This document shows positions 1 through 9,560 of a DNA stretch of 32,445 nucleotides, one piece after another. Where the stretch lies: assembly GCA_026709985.1 (NCBI GenBank), contig JAPORY010000053.1:1-32445 (forward strand), read 5' to 3'. Every line of letters begins with the position of its first letter. The first letter of the stretch is position 1. The position numbers were made by a program, and so were the translations under genes. The stretch is from Aestuariivita sp. Lineage in GTDB: Bacteria > Pseudomonadota > Alphaproteobacteria > Rhodobacterales > Rhodobacteraceae. The notes below the pieces were generated by a model that saw nothing but the letters and a program-made list of their open reading frames with translations, made no database searches and was not told the origin of the DNA.

Positions 1-52
<52 letters not shown>

Positions 53-408
53 GAGTGTGGTCAAGCGTAATCATGGCAAGGTCCTCCGATACTGAATGCC
101 TTCCTGATTCCCGAATCAGATTCCGACTCTGAAGTCAAGAGGCCGGATCAAGATTGTTTAGTAAAAGAAGTAATCCCCTTCGAAATAAATGTCGAAAGCT
201 CTCGCAGACGAAGTGCCAATGTCGCGGTAAAATCGCCGCATAACTTCGAAAATGAGGCGTTGCGGCAAGCCAATAGCAAAAGAGTACAAAATGATTTCAA
301 AATACAACTCAAGGCTTGAAAAAGGAGACCTGATCTGACACTTCTTCACTGTCATCGCCAAACACTAGCAATGGCCGCTTGGTTGTATGTGCAATGTCGT
401 TTTACAGT

Positions 409-640
409 GAAATTCCAGTGCTCCGATTCAGCAGGGACCCCGATGTCGGCTTCACCGATAACGCCACAGAGCAAATCGTGAGAATGGCAAAGGTCAAACA
501 AACTGTGCCACGGTGCTTTCCGACAGAACACAATACAACCTATTGGGGCTGGATCTGAAGATTTGAAACCACCTGATATCCATGGAAGCTCTGGGGAATA
601 ATCCGCTCATCGCCTTACAAGAAAATGCCGACAATATCTT
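409..640 (+). mobile_element. IS66-type transposase relic (C-terminal end)
   Basis: Read in frame from 409, this DNA gives a peptide with the segment RDPDVGFTDNATEQIVRMAK (435-494), followed by VKQ and a Cys-Phe pair. This resembles the C-terminal end of IS66-family transposases, where a DP-V-FTNN-AE--IRM-KV-QK pattern holds the last catalytic region. The frame hits TGA at 556-558. Similarity seems to resume in another frame near 580-620 (MEALGNNPLIAL). No intact transposase or ends are visible. The rest of 51-797 shows no gene I can support. An unrelated 67-codon minus-strand frame at 158-361 has no recognisable motif. Confidence 0.5.
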
Positions 641-797
641 CAATCGACCTCACTCAAAACAGATCATAGCCCAAAATTAGGGGGCAAGCAGTTACGTTGC
701 CGCTATGATATGCTCCATGAAAAGGCTAGCGTAATTCGGCCTAACCTCTCTAAAGACCATTAACAATCCTGACCCTCAGTTGCGTGGATCCATCAAA

Positions 798-2321
798 ATG
801 ACCCAACCCAATATTCTAATCATTATGGCAGATCAGTTGCCACCGCATTTTCTGGGGACGTACGGGCATCCCGTTGTCAAAACTCCGCACATTGACGAAC
901 TCGCGCAGATCGGACGACGATTCGATGCCGCCTATTGCAACTCACCGCTATGCGCCCCGTCCCGCTTTGCCTTCATGACCGGTCAGTTCATCAGCCAAAT
1001 TGACGCATTCGATAATGCCAGCGAGCTTCGAGCGTCAGTCCCCACCTTCGCCCACTATCTCAACGGACTCAACTATCGCACCTGCCTTGCCGGTAAAATG
1101 CACTTCGTCGGACCAGACCAAAAACACGGCCTTCAAGACCGTGTCACAACCGACATCTACCCGTCAGATTTCGCTTGGACACCAAATTGGGAAGAGGCAG
1201 ATATTCGAATCGATAAGTGGTACCATAACATGCAAACCGTCAAAGAAAGCGGCACCGCGATTGCGACCTATCAAACAGATTTTGACGATGAAGTCGAATT
1301 TGCCGCACGACGATGGCTGATTGATCGTGGGCGAGACCGCACGGGTGGTGACAGTTCCCCATTCTGTCTGATTGCGAGCTTTATCCACCCGCATGATCCC
1401 TATGTCGCAAAACCCGAATGGTGGAATCTGTATGGTCATGACGAGATTGACCTACCACAAACAGTCCTAAAATCCGAACAACAAGACCCAATGTCGCGGC
1501 GTGTAATGGACGGTATTCAAGCCTCCAGTGTGCCATTGACGGAAGATGAAGTTCGAGCAGCGCGGCATGCATACTATGCTAACGTCAGCTATTTTGATAG
1601 TAAAGTGGGTGCCCTCGTTCAAACCCTCAAGGACATCGACGAATTTGATCAAACAATTATCATCGTGACTTCAGATCACGGCGATATGCTTGGGGAGCGC
1701 GGGTTGTGGTACAAAATGACGTTCTTCGAACATTCGGCACGCGTTCCACTCATCATGGTGGGCCCAGAAATTTCCCATGGTACTGTTGCCAATGCCTGCT
1801 CCCTCGTCGATATACTCCCGACCCTCGTCGATATCGGCGGTGGTCGCAATGATATCTATGGTGAACCCATCGCCGGTCGTTCGCTGCTGCCACTAGCGCG
1901 AGGAGATCATGACCCGATCGATGAAGCCATCGGTGAATACTGCGCTGAAATGACGCCGTGGCCAGTGTTCATGATTCGCCGCGGCTCTCTGAAGTATATT
2001 CACTGTGAAATTGATCCGCCCCAACTCTATGATCTCGCAAATGATCCCTTGGAACTGGTGAACTTAAGTAATACTAAATCCTATGAAAAACAGCTTCGGG
2101 AATTTGCGCGCGACGTCGCAAAACGCTGGGATAGTAGTGCCCTGCGAAACGCCGTGATGTCGAGCCAACAAAGCCGTCTGAAACTTCAGGCCTCAATGGA
2201 TAATGTGCCGCAAGAACATTGGGATTATAACCCGCCTGTCATCGCCTCTGAGCAATACGTTCGGAATCATTTGGACTGGACCGTTGCCGCCGAACGCTAT
2301 CGTTTTCCGCCTCTGAAGTGA
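798..2321 (+). CDS. betC: Choline-sulfatase-like sulfatase
   Basis: Predicted arylsulfatase-superfamily hydrolase of 507 residues, most like choline-sulfatase, which cleaves choline-O-sulfate to choline and sulfate. The sulfatase signature CAPSR lies at residues 52-56. Its Cys52 would be converted to formylglycine by a formylglycine-generating enzyme. Metal-ligand residues appear in MADQ (10-13) and TSDHGD (291-296), and GKMH lies at 99-102. The C-terminal NHLDW segment followed by a tail rich in aromatic residues is typical of the BetC subgroup. No signal peptide is seen, so it is probably cytoplasmic. ATG 798 is preferred over an in-frame TTG at 780 because the family begins right at the TQPNILIIMADQ strand. 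It stands alone: no betA, betB or transporter gene is nearby, so substrate choice rests on sequence type only. Confidence 0.8.
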   Translation: MTQPNILIIMADQLPPHFLGTYGHPVVKTPHIDELAQIGRRFDAAYCNSPLCAPSRFAFMTGQFISQIDAFDNASELRASVPTFAHYLNGLNYRTCLAGKMHFVGPDQKHGLQDRVTTDIYPSDFAWTPNWEEADIRIDKWYHNMQTVKESGTAIATYQTDFDDEVEFAARRWLIDRGRDRTGGDSSPFCLIASFIHPHDPYVAKPEWWNLYGHDEIDLPQTVLKSEQQDPMSRRVMDGIQASSVPLTEDEVRAARHAYYANVSYFDSKVGALVQTLKDIDEFDQTIIIVTSDHGDMLGERGLWYKMTFFEHSARVPLIMVGPEISHGTVANACSLVDILPTLVDIGGGRNDIYGEPIAGRSLLPLARGDHDPIDEAIGEYCAEMTPWPVFMIRRGSLKYIHCEIDPPQLYDLANDPLELVNLSNTKSYEKQLREFARDVAKRWDSSALRNAVMSSQQSRLKLQASMDNVPQEHWDYNPPVIASEQYVRNHLDWTVAAERYRFPPLK

Positions 2322-2986
2322 CTCAGAGCCGTCGGATGTCTCCGCAAGTCGCAGATTGTCCGTCGCGTTGCTCAGCCAAATTTACCGTCATCAGCACCCA
2401 ACGGCACATAAAACCTAACCGCAGACATGTTGACATGGGGCCCTTTTTCTTGCCTCAAAATGAGGCCGGGTCACCTGCTTTTTTGCAATGGGAACGAGAC
2501 TGATTGGAAGTTCAACGGATTTCTTGCCGCCAGTTAGGCATCAACCAAAATTTTAGTGAAAAGAAGCTGCGAATTGTTTGCCCATAATGGCGAAAGTCCT
2601 TATTTTTATTGACTTTTTTCGATTAGGTGAATTTATCGTTGTGCACGATGTCAACATGTCTGAACCGCGCGGAGGTTCCGATCTCATGTCCGAATTCACG
2701 TAGTCCTCCGCAAATCTGATTGGGTTCTTGCTTTAGGGCCGCACATGGGCACTCAAGGATGGCTGTATTGACTTGCAACTATCATCTTCTGTTAAATTCA
2801 TTTCCGAATACCTCGCCCAGACCGTGATGCGAATTATGGACTTCTAACCGCAGCGCAACAAAGCTTTAGCCGCGAATTTGCCTAGGGTAGATCCTTTTGG
2901 GCTGGTCGGCTTTGTGGTTCAAATCGAAGCCGGTTGCGGTCTTGACGCGATTAGTTCAGAGACTTAGTTGACGATGGTCTAAACAG
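2322..2986. other. Long spacer between betC and atpI
   Basis: These 665 bases lie between the sulfatase and the ATP synthase genes. Short frames exist but carry no recognisable motif. The atp promoter should lie here. TTGACT at 2609 and TTGACG at 2942 are possible -35 boxes, but neither has a convincing -10 at proper spacing, so no promoter is called. Confidence 0.5.
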
Positions 2987-3337
2987 ATGGCAGATAACCC
3001 AATGCCCGGAGCCAACTCATCAAGCGAGATCAAACAACTTGAAAAGCGAATTAATGCCATCAAGGCCGCGCAAGCGCCTAAGCCTAGACAAGATGAGCAT
3101 TATTCGCAGGCGCAGTTGGCATGGCGTATGGTCATCGAGCTGGTCGCTGGTCTGGGAATTGGAACTGGAATTGGGTATGGGTTGGATTACTTCTTCGGTA
3201 CATCGCCGTGGCTAATGATCCTATTTCTTTTTTTTGGATTTGCAGCAGGCATCCAAACAATGATGCGCAGCGCAAAAGAAGTAGAAATGAAACAAGACCT
3301 GAGCACCCAAGAGGCTGAAAAGGATAAGAGGAGTTAG
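2987..3337 (+). CDS. atpI: ATP synthase protein I
   Basis: Small membrane protein of 116 residues. A charged N-terminal half (about 1-45, with a short coiled-coil-like stretch) is followed by two hydrophobic helices at about 49-66 and 72-95. The second segment contains the glycine-rich GLGIGTGIGYGLDYFFGTSP region typical of AtpI. AtpI helps assemble the c-ring and supports Mg2+ handling for F1F0 ATP synthase, and is usually the first gene of the F0 operon, as here. ATG 2987 has only a weak ribosome binding site, but no better start fits. It ends 3 bases before atpB. Confidence 0.85.
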   Translation: MADNPMPGANSSSEIKQLEKRINAIKAAQAPKPRQDEHYSQAQLAWRMVIELVAGLGIGTGIGYGLDYFFGTSPWLMILFLFFGFAAGIQTMMRSAKEVEMKQDLSTQEAEKDKRS

Positions 3338-3340
3338 AAA

Positions 3341-4099
3341 GTGGCAACAAAGGAGCCCGATGGTGGACTTGAGTTTCACCCTATGGATCAGTTCGCCGTC
3401 ACGCCTCTTTTTGGTGACGCGCCCGTCACTTGGAGCACTTGGTACATCCCAACAAATGCGACACTTTGGTTATTCATATCAGTCGTCGTGATCTTTGGAT
3501 TTATGATGCTCGCAACCGCTAGACGCACCATCGTACCCTCACGCAGTCAATCAATCGCCGAGTTAGTGTACGGGTTTGTTTACAAAATGGTAGAGGATGT
3601 CGCAGGAAAGGATGGGCTGCGATACTTTCCCTACATAATGACGCTTTTCTTATTTATTCTTAGTGCCAATTTTCTCGGCTTGATCCCAACGTCGTTTACA
3701 ACGACGAGTCACATTGCGGTAACGGCCGTGCTGGGATTCGGGGTTTTTTTTGCAGTTACGATTCTTGGGTTTGTGAAGAACGGTGCATCTTTCCTAGGTC
3801 TATTTTGGGTGTCCGCAGCACCGCTGCCATTGCGCCCAATCTTGGCAATAATTGAACTCATATCATATATGGTTCGACCGGTAAGCCACTCAATCCGATT
3901 GGCTGGCAACATGATGGCTGGACATGCCGTGCTCAAAGTCTTCGCTGGCTTCGCGCAAGTGACCGCAATCGCACCCTTCGCTATTTTGGGAGTCATGGCG
4001 GTTTACGGCCTAGAAGTGCTGGTTTCAGCGATCCAAGCTTATGTCTTTACAATCTTGACGTGCGTATATCTAAAGGACGCCTTACATCCGCATCACTAG
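3341..4099 (+). CDS. atpB: F0 ATP synthase subunit a
   Basis: Subunit a of F0, 252 residues, an integral membrane protein that forms the proton half-channels against the c-ring. The essential arginine is visible as Arg186 in [15 protein letters not shown], the hallmark motif of the family. The N-terminal FHPMDQF segment and several hydrophobic helices match alphaproteobacterial AtpB. The start is GTG 3341 with AGGAG about 10 bases upstream, overlapping the end of atpI. It is co-transcribed with atpI and atpE. Confidence 0.95.
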   Translation: MATKEPDGGLEFHPMDQFAVTPLFGDAPVTWSTWYIPTNATLWLFISVVVIFGFMMLATARRTIVPSRSQSIAELVYGFVYKMVEDVAGKDGLRYFPYIMTLFLFILSANFLGLIPTSFTTTSHIAVTAVLGFGVFFAVTILGFVKNGASFLGLFWVSAAPLPLRPILAIIELISYMVRPVSHSIRLAGNMMAGHAVLKVFAGFAQVTAIAPFAILGVMAVYGLEVLVSAIQAYVFTILTCVYLKDALHPHH

Positions 4100-4156
4100 G
4101 TCAAGATATCATCACTACTAATCTTCGCTTTACAGAAAAAATCAGGAGACGAAATA

Positions 4157-4393
4157 ATGGAAGGTAACATCGCAGATCTCGGTCAGTTTGTTGGCGCTGG
4201 TCTAGCGGCCATCGGATCAGGAGCCGCTGCAATTGGAGTTGGTCATGTCGCCGGTAATTTCTTGGCTGGTGCCCTAAGAAATCCGTCAGCGGCAGCTTCA
4301 CAGACCGCGACCCTGTTTATTGGCATCGCGTTCGCAGAAGCCTTGGGAATATTCTCATTCTTGGTTGCACTACTCTTGATGTTTGCCGTTTGA
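4157..4393 (+). CDS. atpE: F0 ATP synthase subunit c
   Basis: Proteolipid subunit c of 78 residues, forming the rotating ring of F0. Two transmembrane helices flank a polar RNP loop (41-43). The ion-binding carboxylate is Glu61 in [13 protein letters not shown]. Glycine-rich packing ([17 protein letters not shown]) is present in helix 1. The lack of extra polar liganding residues around Glu61 suggests proton rather than sodium coupling. A good ribosome binding site, CAGGAGA, lies 8 bases before ATG 4157, consistent with the high c-subunit stoichiometry. Confidence 0.96.
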   Translation: MEGNIADLGQFVGAGLAAIGSGAAAIGVGHVAGNFLAGALRNPSAAASQTATLFIGIAFAEALGIFSFLVALLLMFAV

Positions 4394-4482
4394 TTACCTC
4401 GCCCTTCTCTTTTTTCAATTGGAGCGCCGTTCACATTTGTTGCGAACTCCTATCGCAATGAAGTCCCAGTAGCGAGGTAAGC

Positions 4483-5007
4483 ATGGCTGCCGAAACACAT
4501 GATAACCCAGTAGAAGCTGTAGGCATGCCACAGCTGGATGTGGCCACTTTTCCAAACCAAATTCTTTGGTTGTTGGTTGCGCTCGCGCTGATTTATCTAA
4601 CTCTATCTCGGTTTGCACTGCCACGTATTGCCTCAATTCTTGCCAATCGACGTGGAACAATCGCGGCTGATCTTGCCCAAGCTGAAGAACTCAAGGTCCG
4701 TGCGCAGCAAGCTGAAGAAGCCTACGAGACTGCCTTGGCCGGGGCTAAATCGGAAGCCCAGAATATTGCCGCGGAAACTCGCGCTAAAATTCAAAACGAA
4801 CTGAAGGCCGAAATGGCAAAGATGGATGCGGAGATGGTGACCAAGACGCAAGAATCCGAGAAGAGAATCGAAGACATTCGCACCTCTGCCAATGAGAGCG
4901 TGAAGGATATTGCGACTGACGCTGCAACCCAGATTGTCGATAAGATTCTCGGACGCGTTGATCAAAACAAACTCCAGAAGGCCGTTGATGCGCGGGTGAA
5001 AGGGTAA
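4483..5007 (+). CDS. atpF': F0 ATP synthase subunit b'
   Basis: Peripheral stalk subunit b' of 174 residues (also named atpG or atpF2). A short N-terminal region with VATFPNQILWLLVALALIYL forms the single membrane anchor at about 20-45. The rest is a long, highly charged Ala/Glu/Lys-rich coiled coil. Having b' beside b is characteristic of alphaproteobacteria and cyanobacteria. The ribosome binding site GAGGTAAG lies directly before ATG 4483. The stop is 4 bases before the start of atpF. Confidence 0.92.
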   Translation: MAAETHDNPVEAVGMPQLDVATFPNQILWLLVALALIYLTLSRFALPRIASILANRRGTIAADLAQAEELKVRAQQAEEAYETALAGAKSEAQNIAAETRAKIQNELKAEMAKMDAEMVTKTQESEKRIEDIRTSANESVKDIATDAATQIVDKILGRVDQNKLQKAVDARVKG

Positions 5008-5011
5008 TCCG

Positions 5012-5572
5012 ATGCGGGGCATTTGGGCAATTCTGGCATTCTTCTTTATGAGTAGCCCGGCACTGGCGGCGAAAGGTCCGTTTCTTTCTCTTAGCAATAC
5101 TGACTTCGTCGTATTAATCGCCTTCGTCTTATTTATTGGCGTGCTGATATATTTCAAAGTTCCGAACTTAATCCTCGGTATGCTCGACAAGCGGGCAGAG
5201 ACCATTCAAGATGAATTAGATGCGGCAAGGCTCGTTCGAGAAGATGCAAAACAAGTTTTGGCAACCCTTGAGCGTCGACAGGGGGAAGTACAGGAGCAAG
5301 CAAAAAAAATCGTCGAGGCGGCCCAACGTGAAGCTGCTGACGTGCTTGCGCAAGGGAAGGAGGATATTCAGTCGTCAATCATACGACGATTAGCCGTAGT
5401 AGAGGAGCAGATTTCGGCGGCGGAAGCCGCCGTAATACGCGACATGAAAAATGAAGCCGTTCGTATTGCTGTCAGCGTTGCGAGGGAAGTAATTGCTGCG
5501 GAGTTAACCGACATAGAAACCAGCGGTCGGATTGACAGTTCCATAGCCGAAGTCGAACAACATCTCGTTTGA
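5012..5572 (+). CDS. atpF: F0 ATP synthase subunit b
   Basis: Second peripheral stalk subunit, 186 residues. A hydrophobic N-terminus ending in SSPALAA looks like a signal peptide, a known trait of some alphaproteobacterial b subunits. A membrane helix follows at about 29-50, then a long charged amphipathic coiled coil that would pair with b'. ATG 5012 lies 4 bases after the atpF' stop. The F1 genes (atpHAGDC) are not in the window, as is usual for alphaproteobacteria, where F0 and F1 operons are separate. Confidence 0.93.
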   Translation: MRGIWAILAFFFMSSPALAAKGPFLSLSNTDFVVLIAFVLFIGVLIYFKVPNLILGMLDKRAETIQDELDAARLVREDAKQVLATLERRQGEVQEQAKKIVEAAQREAADVLAQGKEDIQSSIIRRLAVVEEQISAAEAAVIRDMKNEAVRIAVSVAREVIAAELTDIETSGRIDSSIAEVEQHLV

Positions 5573-5957
5573 TTAACGCCGCAAATACCGCCTACGCATT
5601 ATCGTTCTTCCGCCTTTCAAAATTGGGCGGGACGGTAGCGAATCCGACAAATTCCCTTCAAAACATTGATCTCAAACCTTCAGGATTGCTACACTTCCAT
5701 GAGACGGTAGTTGCTTGTGATATCTCCCGCGCTGAAAATTCTGATGCGACATCCATGTCGGCGAGTGGGTTTTTAATTCAAATTTTCATGGATTGTTTGG
5801 ACAGAGTAGGAAGCCGATCACAAGTCTTCTATATCGGCATTGCTTGCCGGCACTTTGTGTGTGAAAAGAACTGTTAAGTCGCGTTTCGTAACTGAAATCG
5901 GAGTTAGGATCGACGCAAAATCTCTGTCTGTCAGGCAGATTATGGAGACATCGCAGT
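5573..5957. other. Spacer between atpF and smc
   Basis: This 385-base region has a frame of about 100 codons starting at TTG 5569, but its translation shows no domain, no clear ribosome binding site and no family resemblance. In many alphaproteobacteria a DUF721 gene and a DsbA-like gene lie just before smc. I looked for remnants of either here and could not find a convincing one. Confidence 0.5.
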
Positions 5958-8900
5958 GTGAGATTTTCAAGACTGAGGCTTATCGGATTTAAGAGTTTTG
6001 TTGATCCGGCTGACCTCACGATTGCCGACGGTCTAACGGGCGTAGTAGGTCCTAATGGCTGCGGCAAATCCAACCTGCTCGAAGCGATTCGCTGGGTAAT
6101 GGGCGAAAATCGTCCGTCTTCTATGCGTGGCGAAGGCATGGACGACGTGATATTCGCTGGGTCTGTGACACGACCAGCACGCAACTTTGCTGAAGTCACA
6201 CTTTCTATCGAAACTGACAATCCCGTCACCTCGTTCGAGTTCGATATCGAAGACGACGACACCTTAGAAGTTACAAGACGCATTACTCGTGACGTCGGCT
6301 CTGCATACAAGACCAATGGCAAAGATGTTCGCGCGCGCGATATCCAGATGCTCTTTGCTGACGCCTCAACCGGTGCCCATTCTCCGTCCTTGGTGCGCCA
6401 AGGGCAAATCGCAGAAATCATCAATGCTAAGCCGAAAGCGCGTCGCCATATCTTAGAAGAGGCCGCCGGTATTTCCGGCTTATATCAAAGGCGCCACGAG
6501 GCCGAACTAAAGCTGCGCGGTGCTGAGACTAATCTGGAGCGTGTTGCTGATGTCATCGCTCAACTTCAAGCTCAATTGCAACAATTGGAAAGGCAGGCAA
6601 AGCAGGCCGCTCGGTACCGCAAAATCTCAGAGAGCCTTCGTTCTGCTGAAGGTAGATTGCTCTATCGGCGCTGGCGGGAAGCTGAGGATGCTCTAAACAT
6701 CTGCGAACAAGAACTCGTACAAGTCACCCTGAACGCGGGCCGAGCAGAAGTTGAGGCACAACAAAAAGCAAAGCACCGGAATTCTCTTGAGGCTGCTTTG
6801 CCACCCCTGCGGGAAGCCGAGGCCGTTGCTGCGGCGAAGGTGCAAAGGCTCCTCGTTCAACGCGACGGAATCAAGGATGCCAAAGAACGCTCGACGCGTG
6901 CGATCGAAGCGCTTTCGGCACGGCGGGATCAACTATCTCACGACATCCAAAGAGAGCACGACCTTGAGCGAGACGCGAAGAAAACAACTCAGCGCTTAGA
7001 GGAGGAGTCTCAAGCCCTCTTGAGAGCCGAAGAGGGTCATGAAAAGCGACTCTCAATTGCAGCCAAAGAAGCTCACGAAGCAGCAATCGCGCTACAGCAT
7101 AAAGAGACTGAATTATCGCAAGTCACCGAGGATACAGCCCGCTTAGCGGCGCGTCATCAATCTGCACAAAGGCTCATCCAAGACCATCGCGTGATCTCCG
7201 AGCAATCCGCCAAGGAAGAAGAAAGGGCCAATGAAGCCGTGGTGACGGCAGCCACTATGGAGAAAGCTGCCGAGGCCGAACATAAAGACGCACTTTCCGC
7301 CAATGACGCAGCGCGAAAGGCTTCAGCAGCAGCGGAAGCCGCATGTGCTGAGACGGATCAGGCTTGCACCGAGTTGTATGCTCGCGAAGCCGAAGCGCGA
7401 GCGCAGAGGTCACAAGCAGAGGGAGAATGCGGTGCAATTCAGGCCGAAGTTGTTGCGCTCGAAAAACTTCTGCAGCGAGAAGCATCCGAAGAAGAGCAGG
7501 TCATTGATCTCATAGAGGTTGCTCATGGGTTTGAGAAGGCCGTTGGTGCTGCACTGGCCGATGAGATTAGATCACCGGTGGTTGATGCTGACGGACCAAG
7601 CGGGTGGTCCGAATTACCGGAACTAACAGAAGTTCAGGAACTTCCGAGCGGAGTTACTCCACTGGCAAATCATGTGACCGTACCGCCCGCGCTTTCGCGC
7701 AGGATGTCGCAGACCGGCGTCATAGACTCGGACTTAGGTTCCACGGTTCAAGCGCAACTGCAGAGGGGTCAAAGAATTGTATCTGTTGAGGGAGATTTAT
7801 GGCGTTGGGACGGCTATCGCGCTTGGGCCGAGGATACCTCGAACGAATCCTCCCTGCGTTTAGAACAAATCAACCGTCTAGAGGTATCAAGACAAGAACT
7901 CGAGACCATAAGCGAACAGGTAGAGGCAACTCGGCTTGCTCATGACAACCTAAATCAAAGGCTGCAAGAATTGGTCGCCGAGGATGATAACGCAAGAAAA
8001 ATCAGACGCGAGACGGATCAACTCTCCATTGAAGCCGCACGGCGCCTTAGCCAAGCGGAAGCTAATCACAATTTGGCTAGGGCTCGCCATGAAGCCGCAA
8101 CATTGGCTGCTAAGCGCCACCACGATGCAACGGTTGCTGTTAAAACTCAACTTGAAGAAGCCGAACGGGCAGCGGCCGAACTAGATGACTTGGTGGCGGC
8201 GCGTTCCAAGGCCGAGGAATTTCAGCGCGAAGTCGAGTCTGCGCGTCTCAATATGATCCGCAAGCGATCCAATCATGATGAACTGCAACGCGAGGGCAAG
8301 ACGCGTCGTAAACGTCAGCAAGATGTTATCGCAGAGATAGGGGATTGGAAGAAACGCCGTGATACGGCGGAGCAACGCGCTCATGAGCTATCGCAGCGTT
8401 TAATCAAGACAGAAGCTGACCTAGCGAGTGCCAAAGCAACCCCAGATGAGTTAGTAGAACAGCAGCAGAAACTCTCGGTGCTGATACAACAAGCAGAAGC
8501 TGAAAAGGCCGAGGCGACGGATCAACTATCGTCAGCCGAGTCTGAAAGACAAACGGCCATGCAGGAGGAGCGGGTCGCCGAACGTCGCGCCTCTGAGGTG
8601 CGCGAGTCGCGGGCGGCGATTCAAGCTCGAAGGCAGGCGGCAGCGGAAATGGTGGCTGCAGCGACAGACCGCATTTCAGAGAACTTACAAATGACGCCGA
8701 ACCAACTTCGCGATCGATTTACGGACGAAGATGTGGCCTTAAAGGCTGCAAATGAACTTGAAATTGAGATCAACAGTTTGAAGCGACAGCGGGATGCCTT
8801 AGGGGCGGTGAATCTTCGGGCTGAAGAGGACGCGCTTGCGGTGCAGGAGGAATTTGATAGCCTCAGCGGCGAGAAAAGTGATCTTGAGGAAGCCATTAAA

Positions 8901-9419
8901 AAGCTGCGTGCCGGGATCTCGAGTCTGAACCAGGAGGGACAGGAGCGGCTGTTGACCGCTTTCGAGCAAGTCAGCACGAATTTTTCAGACTTGTTTAAAC
9001 ATCTCTTTGGCGGCGGTGAAGCGAGGTTAGAGATGGTCGAAAGCGACGACCCTCTCGCTGCCGGATTGGAAGTTTATTGCCAGCCACCAGGCAAGAAGCT
9101 CACCACCTTATCGCTGCTATCGGGCGGCGAGCAGACCCTTACGGCTCTGGCCATGATTTTTGCGGTTTTTCTAGCGAATCCGTCTCCGATTTGTGTGCTT
9201 GATGAAGTCGATGCGCCATTGGATGATGCCAATATTGCGAGGTTCTGTGACCTGCTTGATCAAATGTGCGGGCAGACTAAGACTCGTTTTATGATTATCA
9301 CCCATCACGCAATAACGATGAGCCGTATGCATCGATTGTTTGGCGTTACCATGGCGGAACAGGGTGTGTCACAAATCGTCTCGGTTGATCTTGAGAGAGC
9401 CGAGCGGCTGATTGCCTAA
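5958..9419 (+). CDS. smc: Chromosome segregation protein SMC
   Basis: Full-length structural maintenance of chromosomes ATPase, 1153 residues, the usual length for alphaproteobacterial SMC. The N-terminal head carries Walker A GPNGCGKS at 31-38. Two very long Glu/Ala/Arg-rich coiled coils flank a globular hinge at about 515-640. The C-terminal head has the ABC signature LSGGEQ from residue 1054 and Walker B with ICVLDE at 1078-1083. It dimerises through the hinge and, with ScpAB, loads at parS sites to compact and segregate the chromosome. GTG 5958 gives the canonical start MRFSRLRLIGFKSF. No frameshift or stop interrupts it, in contrast to the decayed accessory DNA elsewhere. Confidence 0.97.
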   Translation: MRFSRLRLIGFKSFVDPADLTIADGLTGVVGPNGCGKSNLLEAIRWVMGENRPSSMRGEGMDDVIFAGSVTRPARNFAEVTLSIETDNPVTSFEFDIEDDDTLEVTRRITRDVGSAYKTNGKDVRARDIQMLFADASTGAHSPSLVRQGQIAEIINAKPKARRHILEEAAGISGLYQRRHEAELKLRGAETNLERVADVIAQLQAQLQQLERQAKQAARYRKISESLRSAEGRLLYRRWREAEDALNICEQELVQVTLNAGRAEVEAQQKAKHRNSLEAALPPLREAEAVAAAKVQRLLVQRDGIKDAKERSTRAIEALSARRDQLSHDIQREHDLERDAKKTTQRLEEESQALLRAEEGHEKRLSIAAKEAHEAAIALQHKETELSQVTEDTARLAARHQSAQRLIQDHRVISEQSAKEEERANEAVVTAATMEKAAEAEHKDALSANDAARKASAAAEAACAETDQACTELYAREAEARAQRSQAEGECGAIQAEVVALEKLLQREASEEEQVIDLIEVAHGFEKAVGAALADEIRSPVVDADGPSGWSELPELTEVQELPSGVTPLANHVTVPPALSRRMSQTGVIDSDLGSTVQAQLQRGQRIVSVEGDLWRWDGYRAWAEDTSNESSLRLEQINRLEVSRQELETISEQVEATRLAHDNLNQRLQELVAEDDNARKIRRETDQLSIEAARRLSQAEANHNLARARHEAATLAAKRHHDATVAVKTQLEEAERAAAELDDLVAARSKAEEFQREVESARLNMIRKRSNHDELQREGKTRRKRQQDVIAEIGDWKKRRDTAEQRAHELSQRLIKTEADLASAKATPDELVEQQQKLSVLIQQAEAEKAEATDQLSSAESERQTAMQEERVAERRASEVRESRAAIQARRQAAAEMVAAATDRISENLQMTPNQLRDRFTDEDVALKAANELEIEINSLKRQRDALGAVNLRAEEDALAVQEEFDSLSGEKSDLEEAIKKLRAGISSLNQEGQERLLTAFEQVSTNFSDLFKHLFGGGEARLEMVESDDPLAAGLEVYCQPPGKKLTTLSLLSGGEQTLTALAMIFAVFLANPSPICVLDEVDAPLDDANIARFCDLLDQMCGQTKTRFMIITHHAITMSRMHRLFGVTMAEQGVSQIVSVDLERAERLIA

Positions 9420-9560
9420 CTGTCCGCGCATTCACGGCCATTATTCCAGCGTGACAATTCATGGCAATTCGCTGCGGGACTGATCTTGCAGAGCTTCGAC
9501 CAATTTTTTGTTTGCGCTACGCGTCGCCGTGAAGTGCTCGCACCCCAACATATAATCGGT

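Noticed and set aside
2905-2935. A GGTTCAAATC sequence like a tRNA T-loop
   Set aside because: The flanking bases do not pair as a T-stem and no acceptor or anticodon arm is present. No tRNA gene was found in the window.
5569-5877. A 102-codon plus-strand frame between atpF and smc
   Set aside because: It overlaps the atpF stop, has no ribosome binding site, and its translation has no recognisable domain or typical composition.
5786-6424. A 212-codon minus-strand frame
   Set aside because: It lies mostly antisense to the start of smc, whose Walker A region is unmistakable in the plus-strand frame.
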